Below are positions 1 to 8,900 of a DNA stretch of 64,000 nt, one piece after another. A model generated the notes under the pieces. That model was given only the letters and a program-made list of their open reading frames with translations, was not told the origin of the DNA and did no database searches. The first letter of the stretch is position 1, and the number at the start of each line of letters is the position of its first letter. A program made the translations under genes and the position numbers. Source of the stretch: CAZRXG01 sp964603985 (lineage in GTDB: Bacteria; Chloroflexota; Anaerolineae; Aggregatilineales; UBA3940); assembly GCA_964603985.1 (NCBI GenBank), contig CAZRXG010000007.1:62001-126000 (forward strand), written 5' to 3'.

Positions 1-2975
1 GCCAGCCGGTGCGTGTCGATCACATACTCCCCCGGCAGCCACCCGCTCGTCGGGCGCGCGCCTCCCGCCGGGATCGAGTCACTCTGCGCCACGATGTTCC
101 CCTCCGCGTCCAACGCGTGCACAAAGACCGTGTAGCTGGCGCCGATCTCGGCCTCCGCGCCCCACACCAGATCGACGCCCAGGCCATCCTCCCCCACCTC
201 GACGGTCACACCCACCAGCCGCACCACGCCGCCGAACAGCGCGTCGACGGCCTGCCCCACGTCCGGCTGCTCGAAGGTGCGAACAACTGCTTTGACCCGG
301 ATGCTCCCCGACGGGTGCCGCGTCCCATCCCCAACCCGCAGCCCGATCGCCCTGTCCCCCGCGTCCGTGCCCGCCGGAACCGTGACCGGGTGCTGCTCGC
401 GCCACGCCATCCCGGCGGGGACTGGCTCCCCGACCCGGCCCGGCTCCCCTGTTGCGACGATCTCACCGCCCAGGTCGAGCGTCACTTCCGGCAGTGATGC
501 CCGCTCCTCCTCACTCTGCCAGAACAGCGTGACCAGCACCGTCTCGCCCGGCGCGGCCTCCTCCCGGTCCAGGTTGTAGCCCAACAGCCGTATCCCGCCG
601 ACCGGCTCCCCCACTTCGTGCTGGATACCCAACGCCTCCACGTCCGGCGGCGAGCCGGGCCACGTCACGCGGATCGTGCCCAGCGGGGCCTGCGCCGTGA
701 CGCCCCCCTCCGCTCCCGGCGCGACCAGCGGCCTGAGCGTCTCCCGGTCGAACAGTGTGACCGCCAGCGTGTATTCACCCGGCGGCGTGCCCGGCAGCAG
801 CGCGATCACCTGGCTGTCGGTCGCGAAGGTCTCCACCGGCCAGGCAAACGTCGGCAGCGGCGGCGACTCATAGCCGCGCGGGCGCGCGCCCCCCTTCTGG
901 CTCCAGGGCCCCCCCTGCCCATCCAGCACGACCAGCGCCACCTGCGTGTTGCGGCTCATCTCTGCCACCCGCACCCAATACGTGTCAACGCGCAGCTCTT
1001 CATCCGCCCGCCACGACCCTCCCGCCACGTCGAAGCCTGCCAGCCGCACCTGCCCATCAAACACGACGTCCGTTTCCTGCTGCGGGTCGGGTGGACGCGC
1101 CACCCGCCAGGGCGAGTCTGTCCCATCCGGCCACACCATCCGCGCCACCACCATCACCACCCCGACCCCGATCAGCACCACCCACGCGCCGTGCGAGAGT
1201 CCGCCGGTCTCCTCCGGGGATGCCACACGCCGCGCCTTCTCTCCCCGTCCGGCGATCAGCGCCAGCCCTGCCCCCACCGCGCAGACCGCCGAAACGACCG
1301 TCGCCCACAAGCGCACCGCCGTCGGCCCGAAGCGCACCCTCCACCGGCTCACCCCCGCCGGAACCTCAAACGTGATCAGCCCCGTCTCCGGCTCCGGCGT
1401 GACCGGCACGGGGTGCCCCTCGCTCTGAACCTTCCAACCGGGGAAGGCGTAAACTAGGTAACGCGCCCTGAACGCCTCCGGCGTGTCAATCATGATGTCC
1501 GCCCCCAGCGGGCCGACCTGCGCGCTGACCTCGGCCCCCGGCGGCGCGGCGCTTGCGTCGAAGCGCTGCGGCTGCCGCCCGGCCCGGTAATCATCCAGCA
1601 GCGGCGAGTTATTCGGCAGCGGGGCCTCCACCGGGAAGAGCGACCCTACGTCGTCCAGGCCAGGGTGGTAGCCCAGCTCGAAAGCGTGTACGTCGTTGAT
1701 GGTCGGCTGTGCCGGTAGCTGGCACCAGCCGACCGGGTAAGTGCCCGCCAGCCCCGCCGCGATCAACACCACCGCCGCGAGGCCCACCATCACCGACCCC
1801 GCCCACGCGCCGAGCCTCGCCGCCAGCCATTCTGCCCCCACCCCAACCGCCACCCCGGCCAGGACGGCCATCACCAGCGACGCCTGACCGATCAACCGCC
1901 ACGGGAACTGCACGAAGGCCAGCAGGGGGACGGCATCCCACACCGGGCGCGACGCGGGGAAGACCATCACGGTGTACCCCACCGCCAGCAGCGCGAAGCC
2001 TGCCAGGTGACCGCGCCTGGCCCGGTCACGGTAGACCATCCAGCCCCCGATCAACCCGGCCAGCGCCAGCAGCGCCAGCACCGGCCCAATGTGGATCGTC
2101 ATCGACGGATTCAACCAGGCGGGATTGTGTGGCCCCGGCGACGCGAGGATCTCTCCCGGCGCGACGAGGTTGTAGAAGTAACTGTTATTGCGGGTCGAGG
2201 TCAGCGCCGAAGTCCTGACCAGGTCACGCTCCACGAAGGCCGGTATCAGGAAGAAGGCCGCCATCCCCAGGCCGCCCCCGTAGCTCCCCGCGCAGCGCAT
2301 CCACGCCCTCAACCGCTGGCGGCGGTCTCCATCCCGGACCGCCCACCCCGCCAACAATGCGTATCCGCCCACCACCGGCAGCGCCAGCATGGTCGATATG
2401 TTGTGGCACAGCGCGAACAGCGCCCAGATCAGCGCCGCCCGCACGACCGGCCACGAGCCACCGTCCCGCGCGCAGCGCCATATCGCCCACAGAACCCACG
2501 GCAGCAGCACCAGCGCGTACGATTCGGCCAGCGCGCCGCGCCGGTAGAAGATCAGCATCATGTACGGCGACGCCATCGCCGCCACCCCCGCGCCGATCCC
2601 GGCCACCTCAGAGCCGAACACGTCGCGCGTCAGCCGGAAGACGCCCCACCCACCCACCAGCACCCCCAGCGCAAAGGCCAGGTTCAGCGCGAGCGGCCCG
2701 TTGAAGCCTGCCATCAGCAAGCCGAGCACTAGGTAGCGCGTCAGGGGCTCGCGGTAATTGAAGAACGGCAGCCCGTAGCCGAGCGCGGCGTCCGGCATCC
2801 AGCGCGAGTACAGCACGCCCTGGCGCAGGCTGTGACGCACCGCCACCGCCTGATAGTAGTAGAACGCGCCGTCGTCGGTGCAGGGCACGTCCGCCCTCAG
2901 CAGCGGCCAGATCAGCGCGCCGCCCAGCACCACCAGCACCAGGTAAGGGCGCAGGGATCGCCACGTGGTTCGCAT
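1..2975 (-). CDS. Large polytopic membrane protein, glycosyltransferase/YfhO-like, with C-terminal extracytoplasmic domain (3' end outside window)
   Basis: I read this frame directly from the complement. It starts at ATG 2975-2973 and stays open to base 1, at least 990 codons, so its end lies beyond the window. The N-terminus (MRTTWRSLRPYLVLVVLGGA) is a membrane segment followed by an acidic first loop (ADVPCTDDGAFYYYQAV) and the motif GYGLPFFNYREP. About ten hydrophobic segments follow, as in PTPS-related/YfhO-type membrane proteins and polyprenol-sugar-dependent glycosyltransferases. After the membrane part comes a long soluble region. It ends with YTVFVHALDAEGNIVAQSD, which closely resembles the tail of the protein at 24467-26755. 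A role in transferring sugars to an extracytoplasmic acceptor is inferred. A TATACT box lies about 8 bases upstream of the ATG, which could mean a very short leader. Confidence 0.8.
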   Translation of the reverse strand, partial: MRTTWRSLRPYLVLVVLGGALIWPLLRADVPCTDDGAFYYYQAVAVRHSLRQGVLYSRWMPDAALGYGLPFFNYREPLTRYLVLGLLMAGFNGPLALNLAFALGVLVGGWGVFRLTRDVFGSEVAGIGAGVAAMASPYMMLIFYRRGALAESYALVLLPWVLWAIWRCARDGGSWPVVRAALIWALFALCHNISTMLALPVVGGYALLAGWAVRDGDRRQRLRAWMRCAGSYGGGLGMAAFFLIPAFVERDLVRTSALTSTRNNSYFYNLVAPGEILASPGPHNPAWLNPSMTIHIGPVLALLALAGLIGGWMVYRDRARRGHLAGFALLAVGYTVMVFPASRPVWDAVPLLAFVQFPWRLIGQASLVMAVLAGVAVGVGAEWLAARLGAWAGSVMVGLAAVVLIAAGLAGTYPVGWCQLPAQPTINDVHAFELGYHPGLDDVGSLFPVEAPLPNNSPLLDDYRAGRQPQRFDASAAPPGAEVSAQVGPLGADIMIDTPEAFRARYLVYAFPGWKVQSEGHPVPVTPEPETGLITFEVPAGVSRWRVRFGPTAVRLWATVVSAVCAVGAGLALIAGRGEKARRVASPEETGGLSHGAWVVLIGVGVVMVVARMVWPDGTDSPWRVARPPDPQQETDVVFDGQVRLAGFDVAGGSWRADEELRVDTYWVRVAEMSRNTQVALVVLDGQGGPWSQKGGARPRGYESPPLPTFAWPVETFATDSQVIALLPGTPPGEYTLAVTLFDRETLRPLVAPGAEGGVTAQAPLGTIRVTWPGSPPDVEALGIQHEVGEPVGGIRLLGYNLDREEAAPGETVLVTLFWQSEEERASLPEVTLDLGGEIVATGEPGRVGEPVPAGMAWREQHPVTVPAGTDAGDRAIGLRVGDGTRHPSGSIRVKAVVRTFEQPDVGQAVDALFGGVVRLVGVTVEVGEDGLGVDLVWGAEAEIGASYTVFVHALDAEGNIVAQSDSIPAGGARPTSGWLPGEYVIDTHRL

Positions 2976-3078
2976 GCGGCACAGTATAACACGGGTTGCC
3001 GGGGGATGTGTGCCAGGCGGTGCAGAGGCCCGGCGGTTTTCTGAAGCCGAACTTATTGAAAGAGATCCCCCACTCTGG

Positions 3079-3123
3079 CCCTCCTCCATGCATGGGGGAG
3101 GGCGAAGCGCTCACGGAGCGCTT
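3079..3123. other. Two adjacent perfect or near-perfect hairpins in the intergenic region
   Basis: Bases 3079-3102 form a self-complementary block (CCCTCC...GGAGGG around CCATGCATGG). Bases 3105-3123 form a second stem, AAGCGCT/AGCGCTT, with a 5-base loop. No T-run follows on either strand. They sit between two divergently transcribed genes, so they are not a shared terminator. They resemble a palindromic intergenic repeat. Confidence 0.6.
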
Positions 3124-3214
3124 GGGAGGGGGTGGAAATGCGCCTCCCCATTGACACAGATGATACAATAGGAGTAAGACCCTGTTCACTTCTGTCCACA
3201 AGGAGTAAGTTCCC

Positions 3215-4006
3215 TTGGACTTGCAACTTAAGAGCCGCATCGCCCTCGTCACGGCTGCCAGCCAGGGACTGGGCTACGCAACCGCGTTGCAGCTCTCGCG
3301 CGAGGGCGCGCTGGTTGCCATCTGCTCCCGCGACGAGGCGCGCGTCAACGCCGCCGCCGACGCCATCCACGCCGAGACCGGGCAGCCTATCCTCGGCATC
3401 CCCGCCGACGTGACCGTGCCGGAGGATATTCAACGCCTGGTCGACCGCGTCGTCGATGAGTACGGTGGCCTTGACGTACTGGTCACCAACGCCGGAGGCC
3501 CGCCCAGCACGTCCTTCGACGAGACCACCGACGAGCAGTGGCAGCAGGCTTTCGAGCTGAACCTGATGAGCGCCGTGCGCCTGATCCGCGCTGCGCTGCC
3601 ACACCTGCGCCTGTCAACTGTGCCCGCCGTCCTGACCCTTACCTCGGTCTCCACCAAGCAGCCGATCCCCAACCTGATCCTGAGCAATAGCATCCGAGCG
3701 GCGGTCATCGGGTTGACCAAGACACTCGCCCTGGAACTGGGCCCGGAGGGGATTCGCTTCAACAGCATCCTGCCCTCCTGGACCGAGACCGAGCGTGTTC
3801 ACGACCTGATGGAAGCGCGCGCTCAGCGAAACCAGACCACCATCGAGGAGGAGATCGCCAGACAGGCGTCGAGCAGCCCCTTTGGGCGCATGGCGACGCC
3901 TCAGGAGTTCGCCAACGTGGCTGCCTTTTTGTGCTCCCCGGCGTCCTCCTACCTGACCGGTCTCATGCTCCCGGTAGATGGGGGGATGTACAAAGGCACA
4001 TTTTAG
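3215..4006 (+). CDS. SDR-family oxidoreductase, FabG-like, with substituted active site
   Basis: This 263-residue protein has the short-chain dehydrogenase fold. The cofactor loop is TAASQGLG (13-20), the NAGG motif is at 92-95, and Asn116 is in place. The normal YxxxK motif is replaced: aligning TSV (143-145) and the following helix puts Ser157 where the catalytic Tyr should be and Arg161 where the Lys should be. Ser144 remains. A BKR-like SDR subgroup with an imperfect tetrad is known, so this is probably a family trait rather than decay. The TTG start is chosen because AAGGAG lies 9 bases upstream. The gene is followed 16 bases later by a histidine kinase. NAD(P)H binding is likely; the substrate and even catalysis are uncertain. 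Confidence 0.88.
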   Translation: MDLQLKSRIALVTAASQGLGYATALQLSREGALVAICSRDEARVNAAADAIHAETGQPILGIPADVTVPEDIQRLVDRVVDEYGGLDVLVTNAGGPPSTSFDETTDEQWQQAFELNLMSAVRLIRAALPHLRLSTVPAVLTLTSVSTKQPIPNLILSNSIRAAVIGLTKTLALELGPEGIRFNSILPSWTETERVHDLMEARAQRNQTTIEEEIARQASSSPFGRMATPQEFANVAAFLCSPASSYLTGLMLPVDGGMYKGTF

Positions 4007-4022
4007 AAGGAAACGGCATCCC

Positions 4023-5945
4023 ATGAGCCTGTCCGGAAAAGCGTCTGTCGTCGGCCTGGTGCTGATCGGCCCTACTGTCGCCCTCTGTTCGCTTCACAGC
4101 GGAGTTCCTCCTCCCCCCGGTTTCCCCTGTCTCGCCCTGCTGTTTGCGGTAGGTGTAACCCTCTGGCTCGTCGTCAGGTGGCCGTTTGGGCGGCTGCCCT
4201 GTCTGGCTCATCCTGCTCGTGCCGTGCGCCACGCTGGCGCGCACACCGATCCCCCCCCGCTCGTGCTGGCCGTCGATTCAAAGGGGACCTCCGGCTTCTC
4301 CGCTGCGATCAAAGGCATGCTCGGTAGATGGCTCCCTCGCCGCAGGACCCTGCACGACAGCCAGGAGAGCCTGCGCGACGGCCAGGAACACCTACGCGCC
4401 GCCGTCAGCGCCGTGCCCGGCGCGCTCTTTGTGTTCGACCGCGAGGGGATGATCACCCTGGCGCAGGGCCGGTTGCTGGAAAGCCTGGGATTGAAGCCGG
4501 ATGAGGTGATCGGGCGCTCGATCTTCGACGTGTACGGCGACACGCCGGAGGTCAGGGAGAGCATTCACCGCGTTCTGGATGGGAAACCCTTCACGGCAAA
4601 CGCCGAGTTTGGGGGGCTGACGTTCGAGGTCCACTGCTCTCCCTTGCGTGCGCCCGACGGCGAGATTGTCGGCGTGGTGGGCGTCGCAACCGACATCACC
4701 GGGCGGCTGCGCGCCGAGGCTGCCGAGCGCGAGCAGCGGGCGCTGGCCGAGGCGCTGTGTGACACCGCCGCTGCCCTCAACAGCACGCTGGAGCTGGACG
4801 AGCTGCTGGACCGGATCCTGCTTAACCTGGAGCGTGTTGTTCCCCACGACGCGGCCAACATCATGCTGGTCGAGGAAGGGATGGCCCGCGTGGTGCGCTG
4901 CACGGGCTACGCAGAGCGCGGGGTTGAAGTGGCTCTGTTGGCTCACGACTTCCCGCTCGCCGAGACGCGCAACCTGCGCCGCATCGCCGAGACCGGCCAG
5001 ACGCTCGTCATCCCCGATGTTGACCGGTACAAGGGTTGGGTCAAGGTGCCGATGAGCGACTGGCTGCGTGCTTACATCGGCGCGCCCATCATCCTCGAGG
5101 GTGAGGTGATCGGCTTCCTCAGCCTGGACAGCGCCACGCCCGGCTTCTTCGACGCCGGGCACGCCGAGCGGCTGCGCGCCTTCGCCGACCAGGCCGCGAT
5201 TGCGTTCAGGAACGCGCGGCTCTACCAGGCGCTTCGCGACCGCGCCGCCGAACTGGAGGCCCGCAACACCGAGCTTGACGCCTTCAGCCAGACCGTCACC
5301 CACCAGCTCAAAGCCCCGCTGCACATCATCATCGGCTACAGCGACCTGTTGGCCACCGACTTCGCCGACCAGATGAGCGACGAGGTGCGCTCATATCTGG
5401 GGTACGTCGAGGCCTACGGGCTCAAGATGAACGACATAATCGAGAAGCTGATGCTGCTGGCCAGGCTCCGCTATGCCGAGGTGCCTATCGGGCGCGTCGA
5501 GGTGAGGCCGGTCATCGAGGCTGCCCGCGCCCGCTTCGAAGAGCGCGCCTACGTGCAGCGCGTGACCTTTGAGGTGGCCGCCGACCTGCCGCCGGTGCAC
5601 GGCTTTGCGCCCTGGCTGGAGGAGGTCTTTGCCAACCTGTTCGACAATGCCGCCAAGTACATCGGTGAGCATCATACCGACCCGAAGGTGACCGTGCGCG
5701 GGACGTGCCAGGCGGGCGTTGCGCGCTACGAGGTCGTCGACAACGGCCCCGGCATCCCGCCTGAGCACCTGGAAGAGGTCTTCGCTCCATTCAAGCGCCT
5801 GCACTCCCCCAGGATCGCCGGGGCGGGCCTGGGCCTGTCGATTGTCGAGCGGATCATCACCGGCCTGGGCGGTGAGGTCGGTGTCGAGAGCGTTCTGGGT
5901 GAGGGCAGCACGTTCTGGTTCACGTTGCCCTGCGCCGAGGCGTGA
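4023..5945 (+). CDS. Membrane-bound sensor histidine kinase (PAS-GAF-HisKA-HATPase)
   Basis: The 640-residue protein begins with one or two membrane segments (about 8-55). It continues with a PAS domain (about 125-235, PGALFVFDREGMI), a GAF domain (about 240-400, ending APIILEGEVIGFLSLDS), a dimerisation box with phospho-acceptor His427 (VTHQLKAPLH), and a HATPase domain (about 512-640) with N box NLFDNAAKY, DNGPGIPP and GAGLGLSIV. It should autophosphorylate in response to a cytoplasmic ligand or redox signal. No response regulator is adjacent, so it is an orphan kinase here. ATG 4023 follows AGAAGGA. An upstream in-frame ATG at 3978 would overlap the SDR gene and is less likely. Confidence 0.92.
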   Translation: MSLSGKASVVGLVLIGPTVALCSLHSGVPPPPGFPCLALLFAVGVTLWLVVRWPFGRLPCLAHPARAVRHAGAHTDPPPLVLAVDSKGTSGFSAAIKGMLGRWLPRRRTLHDSQESLRDGQEHLRAAVSAVPGALFVFDREGMITLAQGRLLESLGLKPDEVIGRSIFDVYGDTPEVRESIHRVLDGKPFTANAEFGGLTFEVHCSPLRAPDGEIVGVVGVATDITGRLRAEAAEREQRALAEALCDTAAALNSTLELDELLDRILLNLERVVPHDAANIMLVEEGMARVVRCTGYAERGVEVALLAHDFPLAETRNLRRIAETGQTLVIPDVDRYKGWVKVPMSDWLRAYIGAPIILEGEVIGFLSLDSATPGFFDAGHAERLRAFADQAAIAFRNARLYQALRDRAAELEARNTELDAFSQTVTHQLKAPLHIIIGYSDLLATDFADQMSDEVRSYLGYVEAYGLKMNDIIEKLMLLARLRYAEVPIGRVEVRPVIEAARARFEERAYVQRVTFEVAADLPPVHGFAPWLEEVFANLFDNAAKYIGEHHTDPKVTVRGTCQAGVARYEVVDNGPGIPPEHLEEVFAPFKRLHSPRIAGAGLGLSIVERIITGLGGEVGVESVLGEGSTFWFTLPCAEA

Positions 5946-6121
5946 GATGCTCTACGGCAGGTTGGCAGGTGGCTGGCAATTTTCAATAACCGTAGGAGCC
6001 ACGCGGTCGAGCACTTCCAACCGCACCGCAGCGGGGCAAAGGTGTAGAAAATCTGTGTAGTCTGTGGACTGAAATCTCCCGACCTGTGGATTACCGATTC
6101 CCCAACTGCGTAAGTCCTATC

Positions 6122-6931
6122 TCAATACAAGGGAAGCTCCAGCAGCTTCGCCAGGAACATGGTGATGCCGACAAACGAAAAGATGACGGTGTTGTTGATG
6201 ATGTGGATGAAGATGGACGCCCACAGCGATTGGCTGTATTCGTAGGCGAGGGCCATCGCGACGCCCAGCACGAAGGCGGAGACGATGGCCGGGAGAAACA
6301 TGTGCCCCAGTCCGAAGATCGCCGCGCTGATCAGCGCACTCGCCCAGACGCCCATGTGCTGGCGCAGCCATTTGAACAGCACGCCCCGGAAGAACAGTTC
6401 CTCGGCGAAGGGGACGATCAGGCTGCCCAAAAACGCGGTCACCAGCAGCCCGGCGGTGGAGGTCTGGGGAATGACCACGTCGCCGGTGGCGGTGAGGATC
6501 TCCAGTGAGGGGTCTATCAACAGCAGGACGAGAAGGCCGATTATCAGGCGGATGGGCAGGAGGAGGATGGACGCTCCGCCTGCGGCCACCAGCCACCACC
6601 ACGCCACGGGCCGCAGCCCAATCTCTGTCCAGCACATACCGCGCCGGAGCATACCCAGCAGACCGGTGCTGACCAGCGGCGCCACAGACGTGACGACCAG
6701 GGTGGCCAGAATCGGCGAGAAGAAGACCGGCCTCCAGTGGGGGAGGGTCGCCAGGTACTCCGTTGTGGACTGTGCCGCGATCATGGCGTACAGCCCTCCG
6801 CCCAGCACCCCCAACCCGATGATGATCACGTCGAACAGGGTCCAGGTTTTCCCTGTCAGGGCATAGATGTCAGGTTGAGGCTGCTCTGCTGCACCCTCGC
6901 CCGGCGAGTCGGCGGTCACTGCATCGTCCAT
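6122..6931 (-). CDS. CPBP family intramembrane metalloprotease
   Basis: This 269-residue polytopic protein carries the three CPBP/CAAX-protease signatures: EELFFRG (Glu177, Glu178, Arg182), FGLGH (His210) and IHIINN (His243, Asn246). These residues form the glutamate-histidine active site inside the membrane. The first 30 residues are acidic and cytoplasmic, followed by about seven or eight hydrophobic segments. Bacterial members process or modify membrane proteins and some give bacteriocin immunity; the substrate here is unknown. The gene follows a HEAT-repeat gene on the same strand with 15 bases between them, so it is probably the last gene of a HEAT-HEAT-CPBP unit. Confidence 0.9.
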   Translation of the reverse strand: MDDAVTADSPGEGAAEQPQPDIYALTGKTWTLFDVIIIGLGVLGGGLYAMIAAQSTTEYLATLPHWRPVFFSPILATLVVTSVAPLVSTGLLGMLRRGMCWTEIGLRPVAWWWLVAAGGASILLLPIRLIIGLLVLLLIDPSLEILTATGDVVIPQTSTAGLLVTAFLGSLIVPFAEELFFRGVLFKWLRQHMGVWASALISAAIFGLGHMFLPAIVSAFVLGVAMALAYEYSQSLWASIFIHIINNTVIFSFVGITMFLAKLLELPLY

Positions 6932-6946
6932 GTGTGGCCCCCCGGA

Positions 6947-7585
6947 TCAGCTCAGCAGTTTCTCTCTGTTCCGCCACTCGCTGGCGGCGGTGAGCGCCTC
7001 CGGCGTGCCGATGCGCTCCAGGGCGTCGGCGGCGGCATCGCACACCCGGCGGCGGCTGGAGAGAAAGTTAGCCGCGTCGGAGAGACGCCCGATCAGCCCC
7101 GGCACGGCCTGCGGGTCGCCGATGCGTCCCAGAGCCTCGGCGGCGTGGCCGCGCACGGTCGGGTCGTCGTCGACCAGCGCCGCGACCAGTTCCGGCACGG
7201 CCCTGGGCGCTCTGATCGTGCCCAGCGCCAGCGCAGCCGCCCGGCGCAGGCGGATGTCGCCTTTCTGCAAGGCTGCGACGAGCGGCGAGACCGCGCGCGC
7301 GTCCCGGACCTGTCCCAGCGCCCCGGCGGCGTGCCTGCGGGCAATGGGCGGCCCGTCGATGAGCACCTCGATCAGGCCGGGCACGGCTGCCTCGCCGATC
7401 ATCTCCAGCGCCTCGGCTGCGGCCAGGCGCACGATCATGCGCTCTTCGGCCAGCGCTTCGAGCAGGTCAGGCACGGTCGGTTCGCCGATCCCGGCCAGCG
7501 TGGCCATCGCCCGGCGGCGGGTGCGCCAGTCCTCGCGGCGCAGGTCACGCAAAGCTTTACGCATCAGGCGTTGTTGTCTGTCCAT
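6947..7585 (-). CDS. HEAT-repeat protein (PBS-lyase type repeats)
   Basis: The 212-residue soluble protein is made almost wholly of about 30-residue helical repeats of the form A(A)EALGRIGDPxAVPxLIxxL, for example at 100-130 and 135-165. HEAT repeats form a curved solenoid used for protein-protein contacts; some relatives are bilin lyases, but nothing here points to phycobiliproteins. There is no signal peptide. It is transcribed with a second, related HEAT gene 27 bases upstream and a CPBP protease downstream, which suggests a scaffold or regulatory role in one complex. The partner is unknown. Confidence 0.85.
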   Translation of the reverse strand: MDRQQRLMRKALRDLRREDWRTRRRAMATLAGIGEPTVPDLLEALAEERMIVRLAAAEALEMIGEAAVPGLIEVLIDGPPIARRHAAGALGQVRDARAVSPLVAALQKGDIRLRRAAALALGTIRAPRAVPELVAALVDDDPTVRGHAAEALGRIGDPQAVPGLIGRLSDAANFLSSRRRVCDAAADALERIGTPEALTAASEWRNREKLLS

Positions 7586-7612
7586 CGCCTCGTTCCTTTC
7601 CGACCCGGATTC

Positions 7613-8128
7613 CTACCCCGCTCTCCACGCCTCGACCGCGGCCCGCGCTGCCGGGGTGTCGATGCCCTCCAGCGCCTCGGCGCTGACCCGGCACACGTGC
7701 GGGTCGGGGTCGTCGAGGGCGGCGATCAGGCCGGGCACGGCGCGCGGGTCGCCGATGTTACGCAGCACGGTGGCCGCCATGCGGCGCGGGCCGGGGCGCT
7801 CGGCCTGAAGCAGGTCAAGCAGCGCGTCCACATCGCCGATCTGGCCCAGCGAGCGGACCGCCAGGCTGGCGACGAACACGTACTCGTCCGGGTCGCGGCT
7901 GAGCACCAGCCCGACCAGCAGCGGCGAGGCAGCCGGGTGACCAAGCTCGCCCAGCGCCCTGACGACCATCAGGCGGGCCCGGCCTGCGATGCGGGGAAAC
8001 ATGTCAACCAGGTGGGGCACGGCCTCCTGACCGAGATCGAGCAGGCGCATGTAGGCCGCCTCGTGGGCCTGTTTGTCGAGGCTGTTGAGGTCAATGATCA
8101 ATTCTGACAGGTCGATGTTGTCGTCCAC
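7613..8128 (-). CDS. HEAT-repeat protein
   Basis: The protein has 171 residues from GTG 8128, a start supported by AAGGAA five bases upstream. A longer reading from GTG 8155 is possible but lacks a ribosome site. It contains five or so HEAT/PBS-type repeats (RALGELGHPAASPLLVGLVL, VRSLGQIGDVDALLDLL, VLRNIGDPRAVPGLIAAL). It is clearly related to the downstream neighbour and probably arose by duplication. No catalytic motif or membrane segment is visible. Confidence 0.83.
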   Translation of the reverse strand: MDDNIDLSELIIDLNSLDKQAHEAAYMRLLDLGQEAVPHLVDMFPRIAGRARLMVVRALGELGHPAASPLLVGLVLSRDPDEYVFVASLAVRSLGQIGDVDALLDLLQAERPGPRRMAATVLRNIGDPRAVPGLIAALDDPDPHVCRVSAEALEGIDTPAARAAVEAWRAG

Positions 8129-8237
8129 AAAGGTTCCTTGCAGTGAGCCGGTCACACCGGCGGATATGCCTGTATAAGTATGGGGGATCAGGGCGTAAGA
8201 TGCAACGTCGAGGGAGGCGTTTCAACAGCCGGACTTC

Positions 8238-8759
8238 TCAGTCCGTGCGGCCAAGCTGCCTGGCGGCCCACAGTTCCAGCTCGCGCTGGGAGTCGCTCTC
8301 AGCGCCGGACCCGGCCTTCTCCACTGCTTTCCTGGCCTGCGCGTATGACCGCCCCAGCGCCATCAGCACCAGCGCGGCGAACATGCCCGTCCGCCCGACC
8401 CCGGCGGCGCAGTGAACCATCACCCAGTTATCGGCCTGGAGCAGCGCGGCGATGTGGCGGGCCGCCTGGAGGAAAGCGTCGCGGTCTTCCGGCACACCGA
8501 AATCCTCGACGGGGATGTGGATCGCCCGCCAGGGCAGGGTCTGATCTTGCAGCGCGCGTGCATAGTGGGGGGACGCGGCGACCAGCTCCGGCAGCGAGGC
8601 CAGACACACCACAGTATCAACGCCGCTCTCCTGGATGATGGCGCGGTCGGCGTCGAAGTTGCGGCTGATGCGGCCCGGCATCGACGCGGCGAACAGCCGC
8701 CCCGGCACGTCGTCGGGGAGCGCTATCGGGCGGAGCTGGTAGGGTTCAGGCTCGTACAT
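8238..8759 (-). CDS. Dual-specificity / tyrosine phosphatase-like protein
   Basis: This 173-residue cytoplasmic protein has the cysteine-phosphatase signature HCAAGVGRTG (Cys117, Arg123) and an upstream acidic loop VEDFGVP with Asp86 as the likely general acid. Both catalytic residues are intact, so it is probably an active phosphatase of the DSP/PTEN-like superfamily. The start is ATG 8759. It is divergent from the TPR gene, with 141 bases between them, and upstream of the HEAT-CPBP unit on the same strand. The substrate may be a phosphoprotein, phosphoinositide or sugar; the sequence does not decide. Confidence 0.87.
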   Translation of the reverse strand: MYEPEPYQLRPIALPDDVPGRLFAASMPGRISRNFDADRAIIQESGVDTVVCLASLPELVAASPHYARALQDQTLPWRAIHIPVEDFGVPEDRDAFLQAARHIAALLQADNWVMVHCAAGVGRTGMFAALVLMALGRSYAQARKAVEKAGSGAESDSQRELELWAARQLGRTD

Positions 8760-8845
8760 GGTCGCTATCCTGGTTGTAGTGTGATGGGTGGTCAGATCAT
8801 ACAACCGAATCGCGAAAAAACGAAAGGGCGCAGGGTGTTGTGCTG

Positions 8846-8851
8846 TATAAT
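8846..8851 (+). promoter_or_regulatory. Candidate -10 element for the TPR gene
   Basis: A perfect TATAAT sits 50 bases before the TPR start in the short divergent intergenic region. I see no convincing -35 hexamer at 16-18 bases, so the promoter is only partly supported. Confidence 0.4.
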
Positions 8852-8900
8852 GGGAGTCGTATGCGCTCGCCAACCTTGAGTCCTGTGCGGAGAGACGGCG

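Noticed and set aside
3151..3169. TTGACA and TACAAT close together before the SDR gene
   Set aside because: Only 7 bases separate them, too short for a sigma70 promoter.
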